Shown: positions 43,591-54,081 of the stretch, piece by piece
How the letters are laid out: every line of letters starts with the position of its first letter
Position numbering within the stretch: position 1 is the stretch's first letter
NCBI RefSeq assembly: GCF_950295315.1
Contig: NC_080185.1
Location: 40,450,602-40,514,601 of the forward strand
DNA from: Erinaceus europaeus
Taxonomy: Eukaryota > Chordata > Mammalia > Eulipotyphla > Erinaceidae
Length of the DNA: 64,000 nt
Direction of reading: 5' to 3'
The notes under the pieces: generated by a model
The model's input: only the letters and a program-made list of their open reading frames with translations
What the model was told of the DNA's origin: nothing
The model's database searches: none
Translations under genes and position numbers: made by a program

Positions 43591-43795
43591 GGGACACACC
43601 TGGTAGAATGCACATGTTACAATGTGCAAGAACCCAGATTCAAGTCCCCTGTCCCACCTGCAAAGGGCAAGCTTCAAGAGCATTGAAATAGTGTTGGAAA
43701 TGTCTCTTTCTCTCCTCTATCTCCCCTTCCTTATCAATTTCTCTCTGTCTCTATACAATACATAAGTAAATAAAGTATAAAAAGTAAATAAGTTA
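43591..43795 (+). mobile_element. SINE-B
   Basis: ACACCTGGTAGAATGCAC, CAGATTCAAGTCCCC, CTCTATACAATACATAAG end. Confidence 0.7.
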
Positions 43796-44126
43796 ATAAT
43801 TTAACTAAATAAAGCAGAAATCACTGGACTATAAGGCCTATCCATGATTACCAGAATAGAAGGAGAAAGTCTGGATAAATCAAAACAAATGGGACAACTA
43901 AATGATTGTCCCTTTTGTAAATGATACTATTAGATTTTTAGTACTGAAATTAATGAAATCTATATACATGTGGATTTCTATTGATGCATATCAGAATCTT
44001 GCATAATATAATAATACATTATTACTTCAATAAAAATAAAATAACTATAGGTTCTTACCAACCTTGAAAACTGAAATTGGACTAACATATAGCAGAATTA
44101 ATATTCTGGGTAGTGAAATTAAGGGT
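43796..44126. other. no feature recognised
   Basis: AT-rich, no ORF, no repeat assigned. Confidence 0.4.
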
Positions 44127-44282
44127 GATTTTTCTCTCTTATTTTTTAATCAGAGCACTGCTCAACTCTGGCATATAGTGGTGCCTGGAATTGAATGTGG
44201 GACCATCTGACACCACATAGGACCACCAAGCCTCAGGCATGAAACCCTTGCATAACTATTATTATGTCTCTTAGGCCCACTA
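44127..44282 (-). mobile_element. SINE-C
   Basis: AATCAGAGCACTGCTCAACT, GGCATATAGTGGTGCCTGG and GCCTCAGGCATGAAACCC are the minus-strand SINE-C blocks. Confidence 0.72.
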
Positions 44283-44306
44283 TTTTATTTTTACTTTGTT
44301 TTTATT

Positions 44307-44545
44307 TTCATTGGTCCCAGTTTTATCGCTGGGACTCAGTGTTTGTACAAATCCACAACTCCCAGGAGCCGTATTTTCTTTCCTCTAGATAGAAGGTGAA
44401 AGACAGGGAGAAGAGGAGGAGCATCAGACCACTGCTCCACCACTCATGAAGCTTCCCCTCTTTGGGCACTCCCATGTGACCTGGGGCTCACTCTAGGTCA
44501 CTCTAGGTGTACACTCTACCAGATAAGCCACCTGCCAGCTCCCAG
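44307..44545 (-). mobile_element. SINE (A/B-related), older
   Basis: TTTTATCGCTGGGACTCAG (3' module) at left, GA-rich body, ATAAGCCACCTGCCAGC (head) at right. Contains a small duplication, CTCACTCTAGGT/TCACTCTAGGT. Confidence 0.65.
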
Positions 44546-44560
44546 CTATGTTTTTGTCTT

Positions 44561-44863
44561 TTTTAAACTTGTTTTTATAATTTTTTATTTATTTTCCCTT
44601 TTGTTGTCCTTGTTTTTTATTGTTTTGTAGTTATTATTGTTGTTATTACTGACGTCATTGTTGTTAGATAGGACAGAGAGAAATGGAGAGAGGAGGGGAA
44701 GACAGAGAGGGGGAGAGAAAGACAGACACCTGCAGACCTGCTTCACCGCTTGTGAAGCGACTCCCCTGCAGGTGGGGAGCCAGGGGCTCGAACCGGGATC
44801 CTTATGCCAGTCCTTGTGCTTTGCACAACCTGCACTTAACCCGATGCGCTAACGCCCGACTCC
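44561..44863 (-). mobile_element. SINE-A, first of a same-target pair
   Basis: Full copy; minus-strand B box intact (plus strand GGGGCTCGAACCGGGAT). Bracketed by CTATGTTTTTGTCTT (44,546-44,560) and CTGTTTTTGTCTT (44,864-44,876). Confidence 0.88.
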
Positions 44864-44876
44864 CTGTTTTTGTCTT

Positions 44877-45156
44877 TTTAAAAATATTTATTTCCTTTTT
44901 GTTGCCCTTGTTTTTTTATTGTTGTTTTTTTAGCTATTATTGTTGATGCCATCATTGTTGCATAGGACAGAGAGAAATGGGAAGAGGAGGGGAAGACAGA
45001 GAGGAGGAAAAAAAATAGACACCTGCAGACCTGCTTCACTGCCCGTGAAGCGAGCCCCCTACAGGTGGGGAGCCAGGGCCTTGAACCAGCATCCTGAGGC
45101 TGGTCCTTGGGCTTTGCACCACGTGCACTTAACCCACTACTCTGCCGCCCAACTCC
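44877..45156 (-). mobile_element. SINE-A, second of a same-target pair
   Basis: Near full copy, ends ACTCTGCCGCCCAACTCCC. Followed by a third CTATGTTTTTGTCTT at 45,157-45,171. Confidence 0.87.
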
Positions 45157-45171
45157 CTATGTTTTTGTCTT

Positions 45172-45405
45172 AATTCAACCTCTGTCCCTCACTGTCTGTG
45201 TGTCCTTGGAAATGTTGCTAATCCTTTCTATGTTTTCATTCCCTCACTTGTAAAAAAAAAAAAAAAGGTGGATAATAATAGTCACATCAGAGGGTTATTG
45301 CAGAAGTAAACAAGAATTTGATAGTGTTTAAAATAGTGCCCAGCCTACTGAATATAATGAGCACTTAATGAATGCTAGTGATTATCATTACCTCAATATA
45401 ATTTC
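45172..45405 (+). mobile_element. MIR
   Basis: CTGTGTGTCCTTGGAAATG, TTCATTCCCTCACTTGTAAA, TGGATAATAATAGTCACATC, AGAGGGTTATTGCAG, AATGAGCACTTAATGAATGC: MIR blocks in order, with a 14-A run inside. Confidence 0.75.
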
Positions 45406-45439
45406 AATTTGCAATGTGGTGGAGCATCTTCCTTATGGT

Positions 45440-45740
45440 TAGAAAACCATTTGTTCTTGTTTGTTTTATCATTTTATTGGAGGATAATGATTTACAGTAC
45501 AGTTGTTGACACATGGGTATAATTTCTCATCTCCCCATGACAGGCGTCTGCAGGTCCTTTTCTACCATCATGCACCAGGACATCAAAGCCCCACTCTCCC
45601 CAGACCCCTCCCTGCCCTCCTTCCCCTGATTCCTTTGATTTGAGACAATACACCAAGTCCAGTTCAAGGTTCATTTTTTGTTTTCCCTTGCTGACCTTTC
45701 TCAAGTTCTGCTTATGAGTAAGATTATATGATATTCGTCT
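45440..45740 (-). mobile_element. old L1 3' end
   Basis: TTTTATTGGAGGATAATG, TTTACAGTACAGTTGTTGAC, ATCATGCACCAGGACATC, CTTCTCAAGTTCTG-like end; same family as 13,318. Confidence 0.62.
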
Positions 45741-46149
45741 TTCACTTTTTGTCTTGTTTTTAAGACATTTACGTTTATTATTTACCTACCTAAAATCTTT
45801 GCTTACTTTTAGCTTATTAATTTTATTGATTTCCGTGAACAAAGTATACGTGATTTTTTTTTGCATGCCTGTCATGTTCCTAAGGAGGAAAAGTATAGAT
45901 ATTAAAACTTGCTGGGAAGAAGCTTGAATGCATTCCTGAACTCTCTTCATTCCTAACTGCATCACAAATTAGTCTGCTGTATCTGCTCCTACCTCAGTAG
46001 CCATGTCTTTGATAGACCAAATACCTACTTTTCAGGACATAGAATAGTCTTTTTCTGTAGTCTTCATGACCCCAGTCAGTTTCACAGGTCCATCGGCCCT
46101 TCTGCTGATTGATCTAAACATGTCATTTCCTGGAATAAGGAGATGCGTA
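45741..46149. other. no gene recognised
   Basis: Apparently single-copy DNA within this window; no long ORF. Confidence 0.4.
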
Positions 46150-46380
46150 CATATCCAGCCCCAGCATAGCCCATACTGCTGCTTATACCTGCAGGAATTT
46201 CCCTCCCACACCACCCTACCCTTTACTTCCAGCTGTATTTATAGTTTTCAGACCCAACTGAAATGCTTGAGCACCTTCTCAGACACCACCAACACTTCTT
46301 GTACCTCTTGCCCTTGAAGTTAGTCTCTTTCTCATGTTCACATAGCACTTTCTGCTAATTCTTGCCATTGGTTTTTGTAG
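46150..46380 (+). mobile_element. probable L2 3' segment
   Basis: TTCAGACCCAACTGAAATGC, ACCTTCTCAGACACC and TTCACATAGCACTTTCTGC are in L2 order (CAGCTCAAATG, TTCATAGCACTTATC). Confidence 0.5.
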
Positions 46381-46394
46381 TTGTTATTTATTCT

Positions 46395-46935
46395 TTCTAC
46401 CAGGGTTATAACTAGGGCTCGCTTGATACCCGCATAAAGAATACACCTCTTCCTGCAGCCATTTTCTATTATTATTATTATTATTGAGAGATAGAATGAC
46501 AGGCGAAAAACAGAGAAAGACCTGCAGCACTGCTCAACTGCTTCTGAGCCTGCTTCCTAGTCCCCCGCCCCAAAAGTAGGGGCCAAGGTTTAAACATTAG
46601 TCCTTGGGAATTGGGCGGTAGCACAGCGGGTTAAGCACAGGTGGCGCAAAGCAAGGACCAGGGTAAGGATCCTGGTTTGAGCCCCCAGCTCCTCACCTGC
46701 AGGGGAGTTGGTTCACATGTGGTGAAGCAGGTCTGCAGGTGTCTGTCTTTCTCTCACCCCTCTGTCTTCCCCGCCTCTCTCCATTTCTCTCTGTCCTATC
46801 CAACAATGATGACATCAATAACAACAACAATAAAACAACAATGGCAACAAAAGGGAATAAATAAATATTTTTAAAAACATGAATCCTTGTGCAAGGTAAT
46901 CTGTGTGCTCTACTAGGTGTGCCACCACTGGCTCT
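46395..46935 (-). mobile_element. SINE (A/B-related), split by a SINE-A
   Basis: Left half 46,395-46,609 (3' module at left, (TTA)n, GA body), right half 46,878-46,935 (TGTGCTCTACTAGGTGTGCC head). Confidence 0.68.
46610..46877 (+). mobile_element. SINE-A
   Basis: GGGCGGTAGCACAGCGGG head, CTGGTTTGAGCCCCC box, AATAAATAAATATTTT tail. Flanks AACATTAGTCCTTGG and AACATGAATCCTTGT are a decayed TSD. Confidence 0.85.
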
Positions 46936-47071
46936 TGCTAATTCTTATTATAGTGCTCAACACCTTCTGCCATCCAAATGTGTGTTAAACTCTCTCCTCA
47001 ATCATGAACGAGGATACACATGAACAAGCCATGAATTTTCTTTCAGACATTTTGATCGAAAAAAAAATGGA

Positions 47072-47297
47072 TGGTGGAGCCAGGCAGTGGCACACCTGAT
47101 TAAGAGCACACACTACAGTGTGCAAGGACCCAGGTTCAAGTACCTGGTTCCCACCTGCATGAAGAAAGCTTCACGAGTGGTGAAGCAGGGCAACAGGTGT
47201 CTCTCTGTCTCTCTCCCTCTCTATCATTCCCTCCCTTCTCAATTTCTCTCTCTCTATCTAATAATAAATAAATAATATTTTTAAAACCCAAAGATTT
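47072..47297 (+). mobile_element. SINE-B
   Basis: GCAGTGGCACACCTGATT, CAGGTTCAAGTACCTGG, a TC body. AAAAAATGGATGG occurs just before and just after as the TSD. Confidence 0.82.
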
Positions 47298-47584
47298 AAA
47301 AAATGGATGGAAAGGAACAAATTCAAAATCAGGGATAGTCTGCATTTATATAAGACATGGACTTGAGAGTATGTATTTCTGTTAAGGAAGAGGAGACCAG
47401 TCTTGGTCATGGTGTAAGGTAGGGAGAGGGAGTGCCCTGCTTGGCACCTTCCTCATCCCCCAGGATTTCTGTCAACTGCTCCTCTAATCCAGGGGCAACA
47501 CCTATGCCCTTTCTCCACCCCAACACTCAGGACTGGGATAAGGACCCTCCAGGATTAGGAACGCATTATAGGAAGATTTAATAT
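47298..47584. other. no feature recognised
   Basis: No ORF or repeat assigned. Confidence 0.4.
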
Positions 47585-47745
47585 TTATTTTAAGACATTT
47601 TTATTTGTGAATAATAGTGGTTTACAAAATTGTAAGATTATGGGGTATACTTTCACACAGCAGCCACATCCAAAGTTCTGTGTCCCCACCTTCCCAAGGA
47701 TGACCATAGTTCTCCTAAAGTTTTAGAGACAGTTTATTTACTTTT
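47585..47745 (-). mobile_element. old L1 3' end fragment
   Basis: AATAATAGTGGTTTACAAAA and GGATGACCATAGTTCTCC. Confidence 0.5.
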
Positions 47746-47780
47746 TAGACTGGCTTTCTCCTTGTTGTTGATGTTATTGT

Positions 47781-47837
47781 TCTCCTCCTCCTCCTCCTCC
47801 TCCTCCTCCTCCTCCTCCTCCTCCTCCTCCTCCTCCC
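47781..47837. repeat. (CCT)n microsatellite
   Basis: About 18 pure TCC units. Confidence 0.9.
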
Positions 47838-48047
47838 TCTCCTTTTTTAAATTCATGTGTTTCAGTTATGAGCACATTTTAACAGGGTTTGTATGGAGAC
47901 TATGTACTGTCTTTGTGATCTTTCTCAACCGTGTTGCCCACTTTTTAAATCTAAGTCTTTCCTTCTTTGAGAAGCTTCTTCCTGAGAAAAACTCACTAAG
48001 TGTGATGCACGGCTGAGTCGATACACTACAGTACACAGATGAAAATA

Positions 48048-48265
48048 TTAGGGCCAGGCAGTGGCGCACCTGCTTAAGTGCTCACATTATAGTGCACAAG
48101 GACCCAGATTCAAGCTCTTGTCCCCACCTTCAGGAGAAAGCTTCACACGTGGTGAAGCAGAGCTGCAGCTGTCTCTCTGTCTCTCTCCCTCTCAATCTTT
48201 CCCTCCCCTCTCAATTTCTCTCTCCCTCTATACAATAGTAAATAAATGAAAATATTTTTAAATAA
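48048..48265 (+). mobile_element. SINE-B
   Basis: GGCAGTGGCGCACCTGC, CAGATTCAAGCTCTTG, CTCTATACAATAGTAAATAAATG end. Confidence 0.78.
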
Positions 48266-48631
48266 ATAAGTTTTTTTTTAAAAAATGAAAATGTCTTCCT
48301 TGTCAATGTCTTCTAGCCAAAAGACCAAAGGAATGAGGCTGCAGTGAAACAAGTTGGTATATTACCCATTGTAAGGAATAACAGGGACCATGGGGAACCA
48401 TGGGATATCTCAGTAAGAGGTGTTACAAACAAGCAACAATATGATTTAGGTTTTGGCTGGGTTACTTTAGGAAGTTTTCAAAGAAACCAAAATTTGCACT
48501 ACATTAGATACTGTCAGAAAACAATTTTAAAACCAATATTTTAATACATCTTAGAGATGCAGAGGGTGGACACTAGTGCCAGGATCAAGATGAAATTGGT
48601 AAGAAGTGGAAGATACTCATTTTAGCCCATA

Positions 48632-48661
48632 TAATTCTCCTATGAGACAGAAACAGTGTCA
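48632..48661. repeat. inverted repeat, left arm
   Basis: Exact reverse complement of 48,804-48,833 over 30 bp (core CTCCTATGAGACAGAAACAG). Partial complementarity continues inward (TATCAACAGTGG against CCAGTGTTGATA). Confidence 0.9.
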
Positions 48662-48803
48662 CAGTGTATCAACAGTGGACAAAGTCACTCTTAGACCAAT
48701 ACAAAAAAAAAAGAAATAAAGCAAGAACACCCTGCAATTTTGTGTTAGCAGAGAAAAAAATATATGAAGTCAACAAGAACTGAACACCAGTGTTGATATC
48801 CTT

Positions 48804-48833
48804 TGACACTGTTTCTGTCTCATAGGAGAATTA
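48804..48833. repeat. inverted repeat, right arm
   Basis: Exact reverse complement of the left arm; the spacer is 142 bp and A-rich. Confidence 0.9.
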
Positions 48834-49209
48834 GATAGCCCACCACTGAGTGGAAGGCTAGCTCTGTATGACAAAAGATGGTCTTTGTTCCCACTCTCAA
48901 CATGAAGTCATTTATTCCTATTACACTATGAGATGATGAGATGCATGTTGCCAGAGATAGTAGCAGCTGCTTCTCCACTGCTTGTCGGTGTTGTGTAGAT
49001 GCAGATTGATTGGGGATGAGGATAACTGGTGTGAGACTTTCAGACCTACATATATATTATGTATGGGAGAGATCAAGAGGCAGGAGACTGGACAAGAAGC
49101 TCGGGCCATGTGCAGTGCTAAGGATCAAATCTAGGGACTCAAACATGCACATTGTGTTCTCTACTTGCTGAATCAGTTCCTTGACTACAGATTTTTTTTA
49201 TCATATACC

Positions 49210-49252
49210 ATGTGTCAATATTCTTTTCTTTCTTTCTCTCTTTCTTTCTTTC
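49210..49252. repeat. (CTTT)n microsatellite
   Basis: TTTC/TTTCTCTC units, probably grown from the A-tail of the following minus-strand SINE. Confidence 0.75.
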
Positions 49253-49524
49253 TTTTTGCCTCCAGGGTTATCGCTGGGGCTTGGTGCCTGCACACAAATC
49301 CACAGCTCCTGAAGCCATTTTATTATTTTTTTATAAGACAGAGAGAAATTGAGAGAGGTGGGGGAGATAGGGAGAGAGAAAGCTAGACACATTCAGACCT
49401 GCTTCACTGCTTATGAAGCAACACCCCTGTAGGTAGGGAGCCTGGGGCTCAAACTGGGATCACTACAAGGGTACTTACACTTTGTACTATGTGTGCTTAA
49501 CCTGGTGTGCAACTGCCAAGCCCC
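49253..49524 (-). mobile_element. SINE-A/B with 3' module
   Basis: TTGCCTCCAGGGTTATCGCT at left, GA body, AACCTGGTGTGCAACTGCC at right. Confidence 0.75.
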
Positions 49525-49555
49525 CTCAGTATTCAAATAAATCAAGAATCTAAGT

Positions 49556-49700
49556 ATAAAGAGAAAGTTAGACACTTAAGGATCTGTTTCACCACTCATG
49601 AAGCATCTGCCCTGCAGGCATGGAGTGGGGGCTAGAACCCAGGTCCTTATGCATGATAATATGTGTGCTTAACTGGGTGCACCACAACCCAGCCCCCTAC
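49556..49700 (-). mobile_element. SINE-B, 3'-truncated
   Basis: CTGCCCTGCAGGCATGGAG, GGGGCTAGAACCCAGG, GGGTGCACCACAACCCAGCC. It lacks the TC body end and tail. Confidence 0.68.
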
Positions 49701-49705
49701 CTTAC

Positions 49706-49795
49706 ATTTTCTTTCTTTCTTTCTTCCTTCCTTTCCTTCTTTCTTTCTTTTTCTTTCTTTCTTCCTTCCTTTATTCCTTTCCTTCTTTCCTTTAT
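49706..49795. repeat. (CTTT)n/(CCTT)n low-complexity tract
   Basis: Irregular pyrimidine repeat of about 90 bp. Confidence 0.82.
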
Positions 49796-49958
49796 AATTT
49801 TTATTTATAAAATGGAAACACTGGCAAGACCCTAGGATAAGAGGGGTAAAACTGCACACAATTCCCACCACTAGAACTCTGTATCTCAGCCTCTTCCCTG
49901 ATAGCTTTCCTATTCTTTATCTCCCTGGTTTCTTTCTTTCTTTCTTCCTTTCATTTTT
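49796..49958 (-). mobile_element. L1-3U tail
   Basis: ATTTATAAAATGGAAACACT at the left is the minus-strand end; GATAGCTTTCCTATTC at right. A CTTT run follows. Confidence 0.72.
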
Positions 49959-50221
49959 TTTTTTGCCACCACAGTTATCACTGAAATTCACTGTCATCAT
50001 CCTACTCTGTGCTTTTTAATGGTAAAATTCAGACCATTGACATTTATTAATATTATGGATTTAAAATATTTCAACGCCATTATTCTAAACTTGTCTTGAG
50101 TGTTCTGATATAGGGCATGTTTTTGGTGATGTTGTTATTGTTATAGGAGACTTTTCAGAACTTCTTGTAGAACAGGTCTGGTGATAGTAGATTACTCCAA
50201 CTATTGCTTATCTGAGATGTT

Positions 50222-50455
50222 TTTCTTTTAATTTATAAAATGGAAACACTGACAAGACCATAGGAAAGGAGGGGTACAATTCCACATAATTCCTACCACC
50301 AGAACTCCGTATCCCATCCCATCCCCTGATAGTTTTCCTATTCTTTATCCCTATGAGTGTATGGACCCAGGGGTCATTATAGGGTGCAGAAGGTAGAAGG
50401 TCTGGCTTCTGTGACAGTTTTTATCCCTCAGTATAGTCTGAAAGACAGTCTTTTT
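50222..50455 (-). mobile_element. L1-3U tail, first of two in tandem
   Basis: TTTATAAAATGGAAACACTG to GCAGAAGGTAGAAGGTCTGG, then CTTCTGTGAC at the truncation point. Confidence 0.75.
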
Positions 50456-50694
50456 TATTTAATTTTTTATTTATAAAAAGGAAATATTGACTAAACATTA
50501 GGATAAGAGGGGTACAACTCCACACAATTCCCACCACCAAAATTCTGTATCCCATCCCCTCCCCTGATAGCTTTCCTATTCTTTAACCCTCTGGAAGTAT
50601 GGACCCAAGGTCATTGTGGGATGCAGAAGGTGGAAGGTCTGGCTTCTGTAATTGCTTCCCCACTGAACATGGGCATTGACAGGTCGATCCATAC
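50456..50694 (-). mobile_element. L1-3U tail, second of two in tandem
   Basis: TTTATAAAAAGGAAATATTG to GACAGGTCGATCCATACTCC. Same orientation as its neighbour. Confidence 0.76.
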
Positions 50695-50935
50695 TCCCAG
50701 CTTGTCTTATAGGATATAGTATTCTTGGCTGAATGTCTTTCTCATTGAATACTCAATATATATCTTGCCATTCTCTTCAAGCTTTCTGCGTAGAAAAATT
50801 TACTGATAATCTTATGGGTTTTCCTCTTTGTTTTTTCTCTTGCAGCCTTCATAATCCTTTATTTATCCTTACCTCTTGTCATTTAATTATGATATGTCTT
50901 TGTGTCTGGAGGTCTGGATTGACTCTGTTTGGGAC

Positions 50936-51600
50936 TCTCTGGGATCAGAAAGGATAGTAACAGCAAAAGTTGGAGAGTTTGTGGGGTCAAACTAACCCTC
51001 CTGCACTGCTGGTTGGAATGTAAATTGGTCCAGTACCTATGGAGAGTAGTCTGGAGAACTCTCAGAAGGATCTATAGACTTACCCTATCATCTGGCAATT
51101 CCTTTCCTGGGGAAATATAGCCTAAAGAATCAAACATACCTATTCAAAAAAGATCTATAAATACCTATGTTCATAGCCACACAATTTGTCAAAGCCAAAT
51201 CTGGAAGCAACCTATGTGTCCAACAATAGATGAGTAGCTGAGAAAATTGTGGTATATTTACACAAAGGAATACTCAACAGTTAAAGATAATGACTTCGTC
51301 TTCTTCATTCCATCTTGCATGTAGCTTGAAATAATCATGTTAAATGAGATCAATCTGAAAGAGAAGGATGAATATGGGATAATCTTGCTCATGGACAGAA
51401 GTTGACAAACAGGAATAGAGAGGGATAACTTGGCTTGGCTTGGGTATATTATGCCAAATAAAGAACTCTGGGATGGGGGAAGAAAGGCTTTTAGGTCCTG
51501 GCACATGATGGTGGAGGAAGTCCTAGGCTAGAGTTGAGAGTGTTTTGCAGAAAATAATTGCATTTGCTTTAAACCATTAATCCCTCCAATTTAAAAAATA
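50936..51600 (+). mobile_element. old L1 ORF2 end and 3' UTR
   Basis: Conceptual translation of 50,950-51,100 gives the cysteine-rich ORF2 end (LLHCWLECKLV, LWRVVWRTL), followed by IYTMEY-like decay, a 3' UTR with AGGTCCTGGCACATGATGG and an AATTTAAAAAATACC tail. Multiple stops. Confidence 0.78.
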
Positions 51601-51774
51601 CCAAACAAAAAATACCAATAACTTAGAAAAAGTGATTCAGTCAAACCAAATTAGATGGTCCTTTCTGAAAGCCTATGAGACTATACAATAGCTTCTCTCC
51701 AACAGTATATGAACTGGAAAAGCTCTGTTGTTGACATTGTACCTTATATGAATATAGAATCTCATAACATGAAA
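51601..51774. other. no feature recognised
   Basis: Unassigned spacer. Confidence 0.35.
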
Positions 51775-51915
51775 AAGGTTTTCACCTCATTATCTTATTT
51801 GATTCTTAAAGCAACATTGTCAGATAGCTATGTAAGCATTACTCTTTGTCAACTTTGTGTAGATAAAACTGAGACACAGCAATGTTAAGTAACTCCCAAG
51901 ATTAAATCCAGGGAC
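51775..51915 (-). mobile_element. MIR
   Basis: ATCTTATTTGATTCTTAAAG, AACTGAGACACAGCAATG and TTAAGTAACTCCCAAGATTA are minus-strand MIR blocks. Confidence 0.68.
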
Positions 51916-52639
51916 AAACATTAAAACCAACTCTAAATGTCAGATTGCATTTTTCTCACAGCTTTGTGACATTTGTTGCAACGGATTTGCTGATTCTGTA
52001 CACTCCATGACAGGTATAAAGCAATGATTTATGGCAATATCATATCCGAGCATCAAGGTTGAATAAGAATAAACATAAATTCATCCTTATTTTATCAGTT
52101 TGTTGAAACGGGGGCAAAATCTGTCTACATCTTGATGATATTTATTGGTGTTTTTTATAACCATAATATCCAAAAATCATTTGATACGCTTTTCAGGAAA
52201 CATATTAGTGTACAACATACTTTTTATAGAATGAATATAAAATAAGTTAATGTCTCAAAATTTTTAGATTTACTTACATTTGATATCTCAAGTTGTTCAC
52301 TCAATAAAAAGCATTGATCTAAACTTCAGTAATTAGGAACAAAGCCCCAGTTGTGCTCTTTCCATCACACATTATTTTAATAAACTCTGAAACAAAAGAG
52401 GTTGTGGGAGGAAAAAAAAAAAAAAGCCTTGATCTGTGGTCACAATAACCAGGAAGCCAATCTTCTTAATGTCTATCATGTTTGGTTCCTTGAGATAACC
52501 TGGTTATTTAAAAAAAAAATAACTGTTCATTATTTGTTGGCTTGATATAAACCAGGGTGTATTATACACTTTCCAGTTACTGCTATCTACCACTTTTTCA
52601 ACACTCACTTTAGACTACATCCATTTCAATTTTCCCACC
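51916..52639. other. no feature recognised
   Basis: AT-rich, no ORF of note; a 14-A run at about 52,412. Confidence 0.4.
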
Positions 52640-52828
52640 AGTTTTTACTGTCTTGGTGCCTGCACATTTTTTAAAGGGTGAGAGACAAAACAAAGAGAGT
52701 GGAACACTACTGCACTGCTGGTGAAATTTTCCCTTTCCATGGTGATCCTATGTAATATCGAGGTACCCAGACCCTGGTGTTCAAAAGTAATATGTATGCA
52801 CTACTAGGTGAGTCATCTCTCCGTTCCA
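52640..52828 (-). mobile_element. SINE-D
   Basis: GTCTTGGTGCCTGCACAT, GCACTGCTGGTGAAATTTTC and CTACTAGGTGAGTCATCTCT. Confidence 0.5.
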
Positions 52829-52926
52829 TGCATGCACTTCAATTTTGTCTATTCTTTCCCAGGTATATTTAACCATAATGAAATGTCTAAATTCTTTTTT
52901 CTTTGGGAGAGACTGACACCTCTCTC

Positions 52927-53206
52927 TTTGTTAATTTTTAATATTTATTTATTCATTTTGTTGCCCTTGTTTTAATGTTGTAGTTATTATTGATGTCGTT
53001 GTTGTTGGATAGGACAGAGATAAATGGAGAGAGGAGGAGAAGAAAGAGAGGGGTAAAGAAAGATAAGACACCTGCAGACCTGCTTCACCGCTTATGAAGC
53101 GACTCCCCTGCAGGCGGGGAGCCAGAGGCTCGAACCAGGATCCTACGCTGGTCCTTGTGCTTTGCGCCACCTGCGCTTAACCCACTGCTGTTATCACCCA
53201 ACTCCC
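52927..53206 (-). mobile_element. SINE-A with TSD
   Basis: CCTGCAGACCTGCTTCACC, CAGAGGCTCGAACCAGG (minus-strand B box), right end CACCCAACTCCC. CTGACACCTCTCT is repeated at 52,914-52,926 and 53,206-53,218. Confidence 0.87.
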
Positions 53207-53344
53207 CTGACACCTCTCTTTTGGGTGCCATTTTTATCTTTCTGTCCCTAGTTGCATGATCTTTTACTCAAGTAGAAAATTTGGGGACTCCGTACAGTTC
53301 ACATAGCCTAGAGTGCCTCTATATTGGGCGAGCACAGTTTTTAT

Positions 53345-53560
53345 AAATATTATTATTTCTTCATTGGCGGATTAATGGTTTGCAGTCAGCAGTAAATACA
53401 ATAGTTTGTACATGCATGACATTTCCCAGTTTTCCACATAACAATACAACCCCCACTAGGTCTCTGACATCATGTTGCAGGACCTGAACCCCATCCCCAC
53501 CTTAGAGACTGTTACTTTAATGCAATACACATACTCCAAAGTCTGGCATAGTTTCATGGA
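53345..53560 (-). mobile_element. old L1 3' end
   Basis: GGCGGATTAATGGTTTGCAG, AACCCCCACTAGGTCTCTG, CATCATGTTGCAGGACCTG: reverse complement of the tail seen at 24,058. Confidence 0.68.
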
Positions 53561-53589
53561 CCATAGCAACAACCCGAAGCACATCGTGT

Positions 53590-54081
53590 GCCCCTAATGA
53601 TGCCATTGGACAGGGAGGAGTTTGACGCAGGGGGGGTGGGGCCTAGTATCTATAGTCCTGATTAGACAGGAGATATGTCAATCGTCACTCCTCAGCAAAT
53701 GAGCTTAGAGCTCGCGCTGAAGGAGCTCTGCCCTTTGTTGCCACCTCTCCCGGCCCCGCCTCTTCAGCACCTACCGGGCGACATCTTGTGGGCGACATCT
53801 TGCTGGCTGCCGCTGACCGTTTGTGCTGTTTGCTGCCGGAGCTATCTGTCCGTTTTGGTAAAGTGGGTCTGGGTGGGCAGCCCCTGGTTTCTCCCTCCTG
53901 TCAGAGAGCCTAAAAAGCTGTCCTATCCTCGAGGGGCCCTTGTGCCCTCCAGTCATGTCCCCTCCCCTTCAATAGCTCCCCAACCAGTGGCCCAACGGCC
54001 TCAAGCGCGATCTTCAGTGCCTCCATCTTTATTCTCATTGCCAGGTTTCAACAGCTGCCGTGAAAGCGACTGCCTGGAGAC
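53590..54081 (+). promoter_or_regulatory. putative promoter and 5' UTR of the CT47-like gene
   Basis: This is the only sustained repeat-free, GC-rich stretch apart from the exon itself. It has an inverted CCAAT box (ATTGG, 53,605-53,609), a GGGGGGGTGGGGCC box near 53,632, CCCGGCCCCGCC near 53,750, and a 13-bp direct repeat (GGGCGACATCTTG at 53,776-53,788 and 53,790-53,802). No TATA box is evident. A possible 5' UTR intron would use donor TTTTG|GTAAAGT near 53,857 and acceptor CATTGCCAG|GTTTC at 54,046. An upstream ATG at 53,675 opens a 169-codon frame that overlaps the main start in another frame; if transcription begins before it, it would act as an uORF. Start site and intron are inferred, not shown. 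Confidence 0.5.

Larger units (their letters stand above)
48266..49200. other. unassigned DNA containing a long inverted repeat
   Basis: No gene found. The stretch holds the 30-bp perfect inverted repeat annotated separately. ORFs are up to 66 codons and not convincing. Confidence 0.4.
49959..50935 (-). mobile_element. ancient L1M segment with two nested L1-3U tails
   Basis: Left part 49,985-50,220 (CAGAACTTCTTGTAGAACAG) and right part 50,695-50,935 (GGATATAGTATTCTTGGCTG, CTTATGGGTTTTCCTC, GACTCTCTGGGATC-like end) are minus-strand L1M text, split by two young tails. Confidence 0.58.
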
